From contig NZ_JAHKNI010000027.1 of the NCBI RefSeq assembly GCF_018860155.1, positions 1 through 64,000 on the forward strand: a DNA stretch of 64,000 nucleotides, read 5' to 3'. The stretch comes from Nocardia albiluteola (GTDB lineage: Bacteria; Actinomycetota; Actinomycetes; Mycobacteriales; Mycobacteriaceae). A model generated the notes under the pieces. That model was not told the origin of the DNA. It worked only from the letters and a program-made list of their open reading frames with translations, and did not search any database. The position numbers and the translations under genes are program-made. Of this stretch, positions 8,314 through 18,397 are shown in pieces; position 1 is the stretch's first letter; the number at the start of each line of letters is the position of its first letter.

Positions 8314-8806
8314 TGCTACTCCCGTTCGTGGAGATCGTCTTCGCGGCCTCGGCCAAGTTCGTGCCCTCCGCGGACGCCGCCCGCACGACGGCGTCCTTGA
8401 ACGCCATCCAGCCCAGCAGCGCGCACTTCACCCGCGCCGGATACTTCGCCACACCCGCAAAGGCGATGCCGTCGCCGAGCACGTCCTCGTCGCCCTCGAT
8501 GGTGCCACGGCTGGAGATCATCTCGCTGAACGCGTCGACGGTCTTCATCGCCTGCTGCACCGGCAGGCCGATGACCTGGTCGGTGAGCACCGAGGTCGCG
8601 GCCTGGCTGATCGAGCAGCCCTGGCCGTCGTAGGAGATGTCCGCGACATCGCCCTTGTCGTCGATATGCACCCGCAGGGTCACCTCGTCCCCGCAGGTCG
8701 GGTTCACGTGGTGCACCTCGGCCTGGAAGGGCTCGCGCAGCCCCCGATGATGCGGGTGCTTGTAGTGATCCAGGATCACTTCCTGGTACATCTGCTCCAT
8801 GCGCAT
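8306..8806 (-). CDS. sufU: Iron-sulfur cluster assembly protein SufU
   Basis: A 166-residue IscU-like protein. The metal/sulfur ligands are visible: Cys in PTCGDE (with the conserved Asp), Cys in GQGCSIS and Cys in VKCALLGW. The 18-21-residue insertion between the second and third cysteines marks SufU rather than IscU. Known SufU proteins are zinc-dependent sulfur acceptors that activate SufS. It starts four bases after the sufS stop; an alternative ATG lies six bases downstream (8800). Confidence 0.93.
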   Translation of the reverse strand: MRMEQMYQEVILDHYKHPHHRGLREPFQAEVHHVNPTCGDEVTLRVHIDDKGDVADISYDGQGCSISQAATSVLTDQVIGLPVQQAMKTVDAFSEMISSRGTIEGDEDVLGDGIAFAGVAKYPARVKCALLGWMAFKDAVVRAASAEGTNLAEAAKTISTNGSSNE

Positions 8807-8809
8807 GGC

Positions 8810-10075
8810 TTATGCAACCCCGAAGAAGTCCTGCGTCTTCCGCACCGCCGCGACCAGCGCGTCCACCTCGTCGAGGGTGTTGTACAGCGCGAAGGAGGCA
8901 CGGGCGGTGGCCGCGATGCCGAACCGGCGGTGCAGCGGCCAGGCGCAGTGGTGGCCGACGCGGATCGCGACGCCCTCGTCGTCCAGGATCTGGCCCACGT
9001 CGTGGGCGTGAACGCCGTCCACGACGAACGACACCGCGCCACCGCGGTTCTCGCCCTTCGTCGGGCCGATGATCCGCACGCCCTCGATGGCGTTCAGGCC
9101 GTCGAGGGCCGCGGTGACCAGCGAATGCTCGTGTGCCGCAACAGCTTCCATCCCGACCCCGGACAGGTAGTCCACGGCCGCACCGAGCCCGACGACCTGC
9201 GAGATCATCTGCGAACCGGCCTCGAACCGCAGCGGCGGCGGCGCGAAGGTGCTGTGGTCCATGTAGACGGTCTCGATCATCGAGCCGCCGGTGATGAACG
9301 GCGGGGTGTCCTCGAGCAGCGCGCGGCGGCCATACAGGATGCCCACCCCGGACGGGCCCAGCATCTTGTGGCCGGAGAAGGCGGCGAAATCGACGCCGAG
9401 CTCGCGGAAGTTCACCGGCATGTGCGGCACCGACTGGCAGGCGTCGAGCACCACCAGGGCGCCGACTTCCTTTGCGCGCTGAACCAATTCGGTGACCGGG
9501 GAGACCGCGCCGGTGACATTGGACTGGTGGGTGAACGCGACCACCCGGGTGCGCGGCGACAGATCCAGCGAGTCCAGGTCGATCCGGCCGTCGTCGGTGA
9601 CGTCGTACCAGCGCAGTGTGGCCCCGGTGCGGCGTGCAAGCTCCTGCCACGGAACGAGATTCGCGTGGTGCTCGAGCTCGGTGATCACGATCTCGTCGCC
9701 CGGGCCGAGCCGGTAGCGGAAGCGGTCGTCGGAGAACGCGTGCGCCACCAGGTTCAGCGATTCGGTGGCGTTCTTGCTGAACACGATCTCGTCCGCGCCG
9801 ACGCCCACGAAGTCCGCGATCCGCGCGCGGGCGCCCTCGTAGGCGTCGTTGGCCTCCTCGGCCAGCGCGTGCGCACTACGGTGCACAGCGGAGTTGTGCG
9901 TGAGCAGGAACTCCCGCTCCGCGTCCAGCACCTGCAGCGGCCGCTGCGAGGTCGCCCCGGAGTCCAGGTACACCAACGATTTTCCGTCGCGCACGGTGCG
10001 GCTCAGGATCGGGAAGTCGGCCCGGATACGCCCGGTATCCAGCGCCGGCACTGCCACGTCCGAGACAGCGGTCAT
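8810..10075 (-). CDS. sufS: Cysteine desulfurase SufS
   Basis: A 421-residue group II cysteine desulfurase that takes sulfur from cysteine for cluster assembly, with pyridoxal phosphate as cofactor. The PLP lysine is in SGHKMLGPSG (about K237) and the persulfide-forming cysteine in RVGHHCAWP (about C377). It follows sufC by a single base and precedes sufU by four bases, so the operon is tightly coupled. Confidence 0.95.
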   Translation of the reverse strand: MTAVSDVAVPALDTGRIRADFPILSRTVRDGKSLVYLDSGATSQRPLQVLDAEREFLLTHNSAVHRSAHALAEEANDAYEGARARIADFVGVGADEIVFSKNATESLNLVAHAFSDDRFRYRLGPGDEIVITELEHHANLVPWQELARRTGATLRWYDVTDDGRIDLDSLDLSPRTRVVAFTHQSNVTGAVSPVTELVQRAKEVGALVVLDACQSVPHMPVNFRELGVDFAAFSGHKMLGPSGVGILYGRRALLEDTPPFITGGSMIETVYMDHSTFAPPPLRFEAGSQMISQVVGLGAAVDYLSGVGMEAVAAHEHSLVTAALDGLNAIEGVRIIGPTKGENRGGAVSFVVDGVHAHDVGQILDDEGVAIRVGHHCAWPLHRRFGIAATARASFALYNTLDEVDALVAAVRKTQDFFGVA

Positions 10076-10076
10076 C

Positions 10077-10850
<774 letters not shown>

Positions 10851-10880
10851 ACAGGCGGTTCCTTTGCGGGGTAAGTGGTT

Positions 10881-12059
10881 TCAGACGCCGATGGCGGCGA
10901 GTTCGGCCTCGACGGCCGCCTCGAGCCGCTCGCGGACCTCGGGGACGGTGATCTTCTGGATGATCTCGTGGAAGAACCCGCGCACCACCAGGCGCCGGGC
11001 GGCCTCCTCCGAAATTCCGCGGGCGCGCAGGTAGAACAGCTGCTCGTCGTCGAAACGTCCGGTGGCGCTGGCATGTCCGGCGCCCACGATCTCGCCGGTC
11101 TCGATCTCCAGGTTCGGCACCGAATCGGCGCGGGCGCCGTCGGTGAGCACCAGGTTGCGGTTGGCCTCGTAGGTGTCGGTGCCCTCGGCCGCGGCGCGAA
11201 TCAGCACATCGCCCACCCAGACCGTGTGCGCGTCGGGCTTGTGCGAGGCCGGATCGCCCTGCAGGGCGCCCTTGTACAGCACGTTCGACTTGCAGTGCGG
11301 CACCGCGTGATCCACCAGCAGGCGCTGCTCGAAGTGCTGGCCGTCGTCGGCGAAGTAGAGGCCGAGCAGTTCGGCCTCGCCGCCGGGGCCGTCGTAGCGG
11401 ACGGTCTCGGTCAGGCGCACCAGATCGCCGCCCAGGGTGACGTTGGTGTGCCGCAGCACCGCGTCGCGGCCCAGCTTGGCGTGCTGCGCGGTGGCGTGCA
11501 CGGCGTCGTCGGCCCAGTCCTGCACGGCCACGGCGGTCAGCTTGGAGCTGTCGCCGAGCACGAATTCCACGTTCTCCGCGTAGGTTCCGCTGCCGCGGTA
11601 GTCCACGACGACCGTCGCGTTCGCGAAGTTGCCCAGACGAACCTGCACGTGCCCGAAGGCCGTCCTGCCCTCGCCCGGGCCGGTGATGGTGACCACGATC
11701 GGCTCGGCCACTTCGGTTTCCGCACCGACGGTGATCACGGTCGCCTGCTCGAAACTCGAATATGCCTGGGCGGCAACGCGATCCGCGGGCACGCCGCCCT
11801 CGCCCAGGCGAGCGTCGGTGCGGGCCACGGTCTCCACGCTCACCCCGGCGACCGGCGCGACCTCGACCAGGGCCGCACCGTCACGCACCGCGGTGCCGTC
11901 GTGCAGCCCGCGCAGGCGGCGGATCGGGGTGAAGCGCCAGGCCTCGTCGTGGCCCGAGGGCACCTCGAACGCGTCCACGTCGAACGAGGTGAAGACCTCG
12001 CCCTTGTTGAGCCCGGGCACCCGGCCCTCGGCGGCCTCAGCGATGTTATCGACCGGCAT
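10881..12059 (-). CDS. sufD: SUF scaffold protein SufD
   Basis: A 392-residue SufB/SufD-family beta-helix protein, partner of SufB and SufC in the cluster scaffold. The start ATG at 12059 (MPVDNIAEAAEG) is chosen because it overlaps the sufB stop by one base (TGATG), giving coupled translation; the longer frame upstream is a shadow of sufB. The C-terminal region (FFHEIIQKI preceded by EEAARRLVVRG) is typical of the family. Confidence 0.94.
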   Translation of the reverse strand: MPVDNIAEAAEGRVPGLNKGEVFTSFDVDAFEVPSGHDEAWRFTPIRRLRGLHDGTAVRDGAALVEVAPVAGVSVETVARTDARLGEGGVPADRVAAQAYSSFEQATVITVGAETEVAEPIVVTITGPGEGRTAFGHVQVRLGNFANATVVVDYRGSGTYAENVEFVLGDSSKLTAVAVQDWADDAVHATAQHAKLGRDAVLRHTNVTLGGDLVRLTETVRYDGPGGEAELLGLYFADDGQHFEQRLLVDHAVPHCKSNVLYKGALQGDPASHKPDAHTVWVGDVLIRAAAEGTDTYEANRNLVLTDGARADSVPNLEIETGEIVGAGHASATGRFDDEQLFYLRARGISEEAARRLVVRGFFHEIIQKITVPEVRERLEAAVEAELAAIGV

Positions 12060-13495
12060 CAGCCGACGGCTCCTTCCATCTGCAGCTCGATCAGGCGGTT
12101 CAGCTCGAGCGCGTATTCCATGGGCAGTTCCTTGGCGATGGGCTCGACGAAGCCGCGCACCACCATCGCCATCGCCTCGTCCTCGGTCATGCCGCGGCTC
12201 ATCAGGTAGAACAGCTGATCCTCGGAGACCTTGGAGACGGTGGCCTCGTGGCCCATCGTCACGTCGTCCTCGCGGATGTCGACGTACGGGTACGTATCCG
12301 AGCGGCTGATCGTATCCACCAGCAGCGCATCGCATTTCACGGTCGACTTCGACCCGTGCGCGCCCTTGTTGACCTGGACCAGGCCGCGGTAGGAGGCCCG
12401 GCCGCCGCCGCGCGCCACCGACTTCGACACGATGGTCGAGGAGGTGTGCGGCGCCAGGTGGAGCATCTTCGCGCCGGTGTCCTGGTGCTGGCCCTCACCG
12501 GCGAACGCCACCGAGAGCACCTCGCCCTTGGCGTACTCACCCATCATCCACACGGACGGGTACTTCATGGTGACCTTGGAGCCGATGTTGCCGTCGATCC
12601 ACTCCATGGTCGCGCCCGCCTCGGCCTTGGCCCGCTTGGTGACCAGGTTGTAGACGTTGTTCGACCAGTTCTGGATGGTGGTGTAGCGGCAGCGGCCGCC
12701 CTTCTTGACGATGATCTCGACCACCGCGGAGTGCAGCGAGTCGGACTTGTAGATCGGCGCGGTGCAGCCCTCGACGTAGTGCACGTAGGCGCCCTCGTCG
12801 ACGATGATCAGCGTGCGCTCGAACTGGCCCATATTCTCGGTGTTGATCCGGAAGTAGGCCTGCAGCGGGATGTCCACGTGCACGCCCGGCGGCACGTAGA
12901 TGAACGAGCCGCCCGACCACACGGACGAGTTCAGCGCGGAGAACTTGTTGTCACCCGAGGGAATGACCGAGCCGAAGTACTGCCGGAACAGCTCCGGGTG
13001 CTCCTTGAGGCCGGTGTCGGTGTCCAGGAAGATCACGCCCTGCGCCTCCAGGTCCTCGCGGATCTGGTGGTAGACGACCTCCGACTCGTACTGGGCTGCC
13101 ACACCGGCGACCAGGCGCTGCTTCTCCGCCTCCGGGATGCCCAGCTTGTCGTAGGTGTTCTTGATGTCCTCGGGCAGGTCTTCCCAGCTCTCGGCCTGCT
13201 TCTCGGTCGAGCGCACGAAGTACTTGATGTTGTCGAAGTCGATGCCCTCGAGGTTCGAGCCCCAGCCCGGCATGGGCTTGCGGTCGAAGATCCGCAGGGC
13301 CTTGAGCCGGAAGTCCAGCATCCACTCGGGCTCGTTCTTCTTGCCGGAGATGTCGCGCACGACGTCCTCGGACAGGCCTCGCTGCGCGGCGGCGCCGGCC
13401 GCGTCGGAATCCGCCCAGCCGTAGCCGTAATTGCCCAGGGAGGCAATCGTTTCCTCCTGGGTCAGCGGCAGGGCCTGATCGGCCGTGGTCGTCAT
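12059..13495 (-). CDS. sufB: SUF scaffold protein SufB
   Basis: A 478-residue SufB, the cluster-bearing scaffold of SufBCD. It contains the conserved VEGCTAPIY cysteine, an arginine/aromatic-rich beta-helix core and the C-terminal GFVEPIAKELPMEY segment. The ATG at 13495 follows AAGGAG at six bases and overlaps the sufR stop by four bases (ATGA). The uninterrupted length shows there is no intein, unlike the sufB of M. tuberculosis, which is known to carry one. Confidence 0.95.
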   Translation of the reverse strand: MTTTADQALPLTQEETIASLGNYGYGWADSDAAGAAAQRGLSEDVVRDISGKKNEPEWMLDFRLKALRIFDRKPMPGWGSNLEGIDFDNIKYFVRSTEKQAESWEDLPEDIKNTYDKLGIPEAEKQRLVAGVAAQYESEVVYHQIREDLEAQGVIFLDTDTGLKEHPELFRQYFGSVIPSGDNKFSALNSSVWSGGSFIYVPPGVHVDIPLQAYFRINTENMGQFERTLIIVDEGAYVHYVEGCTAPIYKSDSLHSAVVEIIVKKGGRCRYTTIQNWSNNVYNLVTKRAKAEAGATMEWIDGNIGSKVTMKYPSVWMMGEYAKGEVLSVAFAGEGQHQDTGAKMLHLAPHTSSTIVSKSVARGGGRASYRGLVQVNKGAHGSKSTVKCDALLVDTISRSDTYPYVDIREDDVTMGHEATVSKVSEDQLFYLMSRGMTEDEAMAMVVRGFVEPIAKELPMEYALELNRLIELQMEGAVG

Positions 13496-14307
13496 TGCGC
13501 ACTCCTTCCGGAGTTGGGTCGCGCCACCGCGGGCTGCGCGGCGGCGTCGGTTTCGTTCGGTTCGGGAGTAGGTATCTCGGGGGTCGGCAGGAACAGTGGC
13601 ACGTGGGTGGTGCAGGCGCAGTCGCCGTTGGCGATGGTCGCCAGGCGCTGCACGTGCGTGCCCAGCAGCTCCCGGAAGGCGTCGAGTTCGGCGGCGCACA
13701 GCTCCGGGAATTCCTCGGCCACGTGCGACACCGGGCAGTGATGCTGGCAGATCTGCACGCCCGCACCGACTTTGCGTGTGGAGGCGGCGAATCCCGCGTC
13801 GGTGAAGGCCTCGGCGATCTCGTGCGCCTTCTCCGCGGTGGTCTCCGGCGTGTGCGGACCCAGCGCCTCGATCCCGGCGACGATCGTGCCGACCCGCTTG
13901 CGCGCGAATTCGGTGATCGCCGACTCCCCGCCGATCTCGCGCAGCTGGCGCATGGCCGCACCGGCGAGATCGTCGTAGGTGTGCCCCAGGCGGCCGCGGC
14001 CCGCCGCGGTCAGCTGATACTGCTTGGCCGGACGGCCGCGTCCCTGCTGCTGCCAGCGTGCGGAGCGGGCGGCCTGCGCCTCGCCCGACTCGATCAGCGC
14101 GTCGAGGTGCCGGCGCACCCCGGCCGGGCTCAGGCCCAGCCGCTCGCCGATCGCGGTCGCGGTGATGGGACCCTGCTCGAGCAGCAGCTGCACCACAGCC
14201 TCGCGGGTGTGACCCTCGCTCGCCGGCGCTGCGGGCGCGACAGCGTTCCGGGCGCCAGCCTGGCGCCCGGACTCCGCACTCGCGTTCCGCAAACCCACGG
14301 TTTTCAC
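13492..14307 (-). CDS. sufR: SUF operon transcriptional repressor SufR
   Basis: A 271-residue winged-helix regulator of the DeoR/ArsR-like SufR family. The HTH covers about residues 36-72 and ends in the recognition-type segment LGLSPAGVRRHLDAL. The C-terminal cysteines C187, C191, C204, C230 and C232 are candidate ligands for the sensing Fe-S cluster. The GTG at 14307 is chosen; it lies inside a TCACA/TGTGA inverted repeat that could be its own operator. The longer frame upstream has no support. It leads the operon and overlaps sufB by four bases. Confidence 0.88.
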   Translation of the reverse strand: MKTVGLRNASAESGRQAGARNAVAPAAPASEGHTREAVVQLLLEQGPITATAIGERLGLSPAGVRRHLDALIESGEAQAARSARWQQQGRGRPAKQYQLTAAGRGRLGHTYDDLAGAAMRQLREIGGESAITEFARKRVGTIVAGIEALGPHTPETTAEKAHEIAEAFTDAGFAASTRKVGAGVQICQHHCPVSHVAEEFPELCAAELDAFRELLGTHVQRLATIANGDCACTTHVPLFLPTPEIPTPEPNETDAAAQPAVARPNSGRSAQ

Positions 14308-14320
14308 AACATCAGTGTGA
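14304..14320. promoter_or_regulatory. Candidate SufR operator
   Basis: TCACA and TGTGA arms separated by seven bases lie at 14304-14308 and 14316-14320, covering the sufR start codon. A perfect TAGAAT -10 hexamer lies upstream on the minus strand (14342-14337). Position suggests autoregulation. The assignment to SufR is inferred from placement only. Confidence 0.45.
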
Positions 14321-14479
14321 CGGAATTCCTTCCCGCATTCTAGTAAGGGTCGCCTGAGTAGTCCGGCCACCGGGGAGAACCGGCCGGTCGGGCCCGTATT
14401 CCGGCCTTCCCGCGAGCCCGGGTGAATTAGTCCGATCCCGTCACCGCCGCGGCTCGTGCCCGAACTAGGCTCTTTCCCC

Positions 14480-16159
14480 GTGGCGGTAGTGGAGGACATA
14501 CGGCGCAGGTCGATCGCGGTAGGGCGCCGGGCGTTGGGCCTGGACGTCCCCGCACCCGATCACACCATCGCCGCGCTGCACACCAACGAGTCCGAGGCGC
14601 CCGGCCTCGACGCGCGGGAAATGGTGCAGTTCAAGCGGATTCGGTTGCTCGGCGCGACCGGCGCGGTGCTGATGGCGATCAGCGCGCTCGGGGTGGGCGC
14701 CCAGCCGGTGCATCAGAATCCCGTGTCGGGGATGCGGGTCGTCGGGATGTTCGCGCGGGCGGCCACCCCCACCCTGGCCATGTGCATGATCGGCACGGCC
14801 GCGGTCGTGGGCGCCTGGCTGCTGCTGGGCCGCTTCGCCGTCGGCTACGGCGGGGGTCCGCTGCACCGGCTGAGCCGGTCACAGCTCGATCGCACGCTGT
14901 TGCTGTGGATTGTCCCACTGTCCATCGCTCCGCCGATGTTCTCCAACGACGTCTACTCCTACCTGGCGCAGAGCGAGATCGCCGAGCGCGGCATGGACCC
15001 GTACGTCGTGGGTCCGGCGAACGGCCTGGGCCTGGCCAATGTCCTGACCAACAACGTGCCCAACATCTGGCGCGACACCCCCGCGCCCTACGGCCCCCTC
15101 TTCCTGTGGATGGGCCAGGGCATCGCCAAGCTGACCGGCGACAACATCATCTTCGGCGTCTGGGCGCACCGGCTGCTCGAGCTCGGAGGCGTGGCGCTGA
15201 TCGTGTGGGCGCTGCCCCGGCTCTCGCGGCGCTGCGGCGTCGCGCCCGTCAGCGCGCTGTGGCTGGGTGCGGCCAACCCGCTGGTGCTGTTCCACCTGGT
15301 CGGGGGCGTGCACAACGATGCGCTGATGCTCGGGCTGATGCTCGCGGGCTTCGAGTTCTGCCTGCGCGGGCTCGAGGACGGCGTCGTCCTGGACCGGCGG
15401 GCCTGGGCGTGGATCGTCCTCGGCGCGGCGGTGATCACGCTGTCCGCATCGGTCAAATTCACCTCGATCATCGCGATGGGCTTCGTCGGAATGGCCCTGG
15501 CACGCAAGCTCGGCCAGGGCATCCGCCCGGTGCTGCTCGCCGCGGTCGTGATGCTCGTGATCGCGGTCGGCGCCACGCTGCTGGTCGCCGAGGTCAGCGG
15601 CCTGGGCATGGGCTGGATACACACCCTCAACACCGCCAACAGCGTGCGCAGCTGGATGTCGCTGCCGACGGCGCTGGGAGTCATCACGGGATTCGGTGGC
15701 GTCCTGCTCGGCCTGGGCGATCACACCACCGCGCTGCTGAGCATCACCCGCCCGATCGCCGAGGTCGTGGCCGGATTCTTCACCCTGCGCATGCTCGTGG
15801 CCACCTGGAAGGGCCGGCTCCACCCGGTCGGGGCCATGGGGGTGTCGCTGGCCGCGATCGTGCTGCTGTATCCCGTCGTGCAGCCGTGGTACCTGCTGTG
15901 GGCGATCGTCCCGCTCGCGGCCTGGGCCACCACGCGCACGTTCCGGGTACCCGCGGTGGTGTTCTCCGCCGTGGTCAGCATGATCCTGATGCCGCGCGGC
16001 GCAGACTTCGGCGTCTTCCAGATCATTGAGGCCGCGTCGGCCGGTTTGGTCGTCGGGGTGATCTTCATCGTGCTCACCCGCCATCTGCTGCCGTGGCGGA
16101 ACCGTGCGGGGGTGTCTGCTCCATCACAGCCGCCCGCGGCATACCGTGTCACTTCGTGA
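14480..16159 (+). CDS. mptB: Polyprenol-phosphate-mannose alpha-1,6-mannosyltransferase MptB
   Basis: A 559-residue multi-pass GT-C glycosyltransferase. About a dozen hydrophobic segments are seen, with the early extracytoplasmic loop holding acidic residues (SNDVYSYLAQ) as in GT-C enzymes. MptB elongates the alpha-1,6-mannan core of lipomannan from polyprenol-phosphate mannose. Its place divergent from sufR matches mycobacterial synteny. The GTG at 14480 is chosen because TAGGCT (14466-14471) lies nine bases before it; a longer GTG start at 14456 is possible. Assignment to MptB rather than MptA rests on synteny. Confidence 0.82.
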   Translation: MAVVEDIRRRSIAVGRRALGLDVPAPDHTIAALHTNESEAPGLDAREMVQFKRIRLLGATGAVLMAISALGVGAQPVHQNPVSGMRVVGMFARAATPTLAMCMIGTAAVVGAWLLLGRFAVGYGGGPLHRLSRSQLDRTLLLWIVPLSIAPPMFSNDVYSYLAQSEIAERGMDPYVVGPANGLGLANVLTNNVPNIWRDTPAPYGPLFLWMGQGIAKLTGDNIIFGVWAHRLLELGGVALIVWALPRLSRRCGVAPVSALWLGAANPLVLFHLVGGVHNDALMLGLMLAGFEFCLRGLEDGVVLDRRAWAWIVLGAAVITLSASVKFTSIIAMGFVGMALARKLGQGIRPVLLAAVVMLVIAVGATLLVAEVSGLGMGWIHTLNTANSVRSWMSLPTALGVITGFGGVLLGLGDHTTALLSITRPIAEVVAGFFTLRMLVATWKGRLHPVGAMGVSLAAIVLLYPVVQPWYLLWAIVPLAAWATTRTFRVPAVVFSAVVSMILMPRGADFGVFQIIEAASAGLVVGVIFIVLTRHLLPWRNRAGVSAPSQPPAAYRVTS

Positions 16160-17085
16160 ACGGATCCTCTTGCGCCGTCAAGGTCGATGGTGTTGTCAAG
16201 CGCTTCGGCGAGACCACCGCCGTCGACGGCCTCGGCTTCGAGGTGCAGCGGGCGGAGGTCGTGGCGCTGCTGGGCCCCAACGGCGCGGGCAAGACCACCA
16301 CCGTGGAGATGTGCGAGGGCTTCTCCGCACCCGACGCGGGCACGGTGCGGGTGCTCGGCCTGGACCCGATCGCGGACACCGACGCGCTGCGTCCCCGTAT
16401 CGGGGTCATGCTGCAGGGCGGCGGCGCGTATCCCGGATCCAAGGCGGGCGAGATGCTCGACCTGGTTGCGTCCTATTCGGCGAATCCCCTGGATCCGCAG
16501 TGGCTGTTGAACACCCTGGGCCTGCAGGACGCCCGCCGCACCCCGTACCGGCGGCTGTCGGGAGGCCAGCAGCAGCGCCTGGCCCTGGCGTGCGCGCTGG
16601 TCGGGCGGCCGGAGATGGTGTTCCTGGACGAGCCGACCGCCGGTATGGACGCGCAGGCACGGCATCTGGTGTGGGAGCTGATCGATGCGCTGCGCCGCGA
16701 CGGGGTCGGTGTGCTGTTGACCACCCACATGATGGACGAAGCCGAGCAGCTCGCCGACCGCCTGGTCATCATCGACCACGGCCGCGTCGTCGCCGCGGGT
16801 ACGCCCACCGAGGTGACCTCCGCCGGGGCCGAGGGACGGCTGCACTTCACCGCCCCACCGAAACTCGACCTGACGTTGCTGACAACCGCACTGCCGGAGG
16901 GTTTCTCGCCGCAGGAGACCAGCCCCGGGTCCTACCTGCTGCGCGGCGACATCACCCCCCAGGTGCTGGCCACCCTGACGGCCTGGTGCGCGCGAATCGA
17001 CGTGCTGCCCACTGATATTCGCATCGACCAGCGGCGCCTGGAGGACGTGTTCCTGGAGTTGACCGGAAGGGAGATCCGCAGTTGA
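16156..17085 (+). CDS. ABC transporter ATP-binding protein
   Basis: A 309-residue DrrA/daunorubicin-type ABC ATPase. Walker A GPNGAGKTT is at about residues 40-48, the signature LSGGQQQR at about 134-141 and Walker B MVFLDEPT at about 153-160; a typical C-terminal extension follows. The GTG at 16156 overlaps the mptB stop by four bases (GTGA), which decides the start. With the next gene it forms an exporter whose substrate is unknown; the same gene pair sits beside mptB in mycobacteria. Confidence 0.9.
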   Translation: MNGSSCAVKVDGVVKRFGETTAVDGLGFEVQRAEVVALLGPNGAGKTTTVEMCEGFSAPDAGTVRVLGLDPIADTDALRPRIGVMLQGGGAYPGSKAGEMLDLVASYSANPLDPQWLLNTLGLQDARRTPYRRLSGGQQQRLALACALVGRPEMVFLDEPTAGMDAQARHLVWELIDALRRDGVGVLLTTHMMDEAEQLADRLVIIDHGRVVAAGTPTEVTSAGAEGRLHFTAPPKLDLTLLTTALPEGFSPQETSPGSYLLRGDITPQVLATLTAWCARIDVLPTDIRIDQRRLEDVFLELTGREIRS

Positions 17086-17248
17086 GCCCCTCCCCCGCCA
17101 CTGAGATCGGTATCGGATCACCGCGACGCACCGCAATCGCGACTCCGCACGACGTTCGACGGAATGCCAAGCGCAGGAAGCGGTTCGGCCCGCCCCCGGG
17201 AGCGCCGACCCTGCATCCGATCAACGACCCACACGAAGGGCAGTCCAG

Positions 17249-18031
17249 ATGACCGACAGGGCCGCCCGTTTCGAGCCGGGCACCTTCACCCCCGACCCGC
17301 GCCCGGCCGCGCGGGCGGCGATGCTGGCCTCGCAGACCCGCATGGAGCTGATCCTGTTGCTGCGCAACGGGGAACAGCTGCTGCTGACCATGTTCATCCC
17401 GATCGCCATGCTCATCGGGCTGACGTTGCTGCCGCTGAGCAGCCTCGGCGTGCACCGGGTGGACCGGATCGTGCCCGCGGTGATGATGGTGGCCATCATG
17501 TCCACCGCGTTCACGGGTCAGGCCATCGCCGTCGGCTTCGACCGGCGCTACGGGGCGCTCAAACGCCTGGGCGCCACCGCATTGCCGCGCTGGGGCATCG
17601 TCGGCGGCAAGTGCGCGGCCGTGCTCATCGTGGTGGTGCTGCAGTCGATCCTGCTGGGGCTCATCGGTATTGCGCTGGGCTGGCGGCCGGGCGCGGCCGG
17701 GCTGGTCTTCGGCGCGGTGGTCATCGCGCTGGGCACCGCCACCTTCGCGGCGATGGGACTGCTGCTGGGCGGCACACTGAAGGCCGAAATCGTGCTCGCC
17801 CTGGCCAATATCGCGTGGTTCGTCATGCTCGCGGTCGCCAGCCTGGTCTTCGCCGCGGGCGACATCCCCAAGCCGCTGAGCGTCGTCGCCCGGTTGATCC
17901 CGTCCGGGGCGTTGGCCCAGGCGCTCGATCAGGCCCTGCGCACGAGCGTCGACTGGTACGGGCTGGTCGTGCTGGTCGTGTGGGCCGTGGTCACCGGCTG
18001 GCTCGCAACGCGGTACTTCAAGTTCGACTGA
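17249..18031 (+). CDS. ABC transporter permease (ABC-2 type)
   Basis: A 260-residue integral membrane protein with six hydrophobic segments and the ABC-2 layout, including a proline-rich loop (AAGDIPKPLSVV) before the last two helices. It should form the membrane channel for the preceding ATPase. The 163-bp gap between the two genes is larger than usual for such a pair and holds no recognisable gene. Confidence 0.87.
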   Translation: MTDRAARFEPGTFTPDPRPAARAAMLASQTRMELILLLRNGEQLLLTMFIPIAMLIGLTLLPLSSLGVHRVDRIVPAVMMVAIMSTAFTGQAIAVGFDRRYGALKRLGATALPRWGIVGGKCAAVLIVVVLQSILLGLIGIALGWRPGAAGLVFGAVVIALGTATFAAMGLLLGGTLKAEIVLALANIAWFVMLAVASLVFAAGDIPKPLSVVARLIPSGALAQALDQALRTSVDWYGLVVLVVWAVVTGWLATRYFKFD

Positions 18032-18397
18032 TCGGCCTCTGCTTGCGATCCGGTCCCGACCTCCCGCCGCCTAGGCACCCACCGTTGCGCGCTGCGCCGT
18101 GCGTCACATCCGGATGCGCTCAGCCGACAGTGTCTGCGGTCGGGGCCCGCCGTAGTCGCTGACGTCCTCACCCACATCGGCCGCGCAGTTGAACGCTACC
18201 GTGCATCCGGCCGTCGCCGAATCCGCCCACCCACGTCTGTGTCCACGCGCGATGTCGCGTCCGAGCACGTTCAACCGGCCGCGCCCGCGTGAGAGCCGAC
18301 GCCCTTGCCCGCCGCCGCAGACTCTACTGCCGTGCCCCGATTCGATCGCGCCGACCGACGCACGGCGGACGTCCGTAGAGGTCACGTCCGGAAATAG
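18032..18397. other. Intergenic region holding a stranded 3' gene tail
   Basis: No intact gene. The only structure recognised is the decayed copy of the allophanate hydrolase 3' end at 18103-18207 (separate entry). The rest is featureless GC-rich sequence between an end of the ABC operon and the end of the guanidine operon. Confidence 0.5.
18103..18207 (-). pseudogene. Decayed copy of the allophanate hydrolase 3' end
   Basis: The minus strand reads TVAFNCAADVGEDVSDYGG, which matches the C-terminus of the adjacent allophanate hydrolase (TAFGCDG, then GKDISEYGG). Similarity continues past the stop codon: GTCAC, TCCGGA and TCAGCCGAC are present at equal spacing in both copies (18103-18130 and 18381-18408). 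A small indel breaks the frame near the end. It is an allophanate-hydrolase tail with no start, about 280 bp downstream of its parent. Confidence 0.7.

Noticed and set aside
18104..18385. 93-codon minus-strand frame as a real gene
   Set aside because: Only its last third resembles a protein (the allophanate hydrolase tail); the start region has no ribosome-binding site. It is kept as a remnant.
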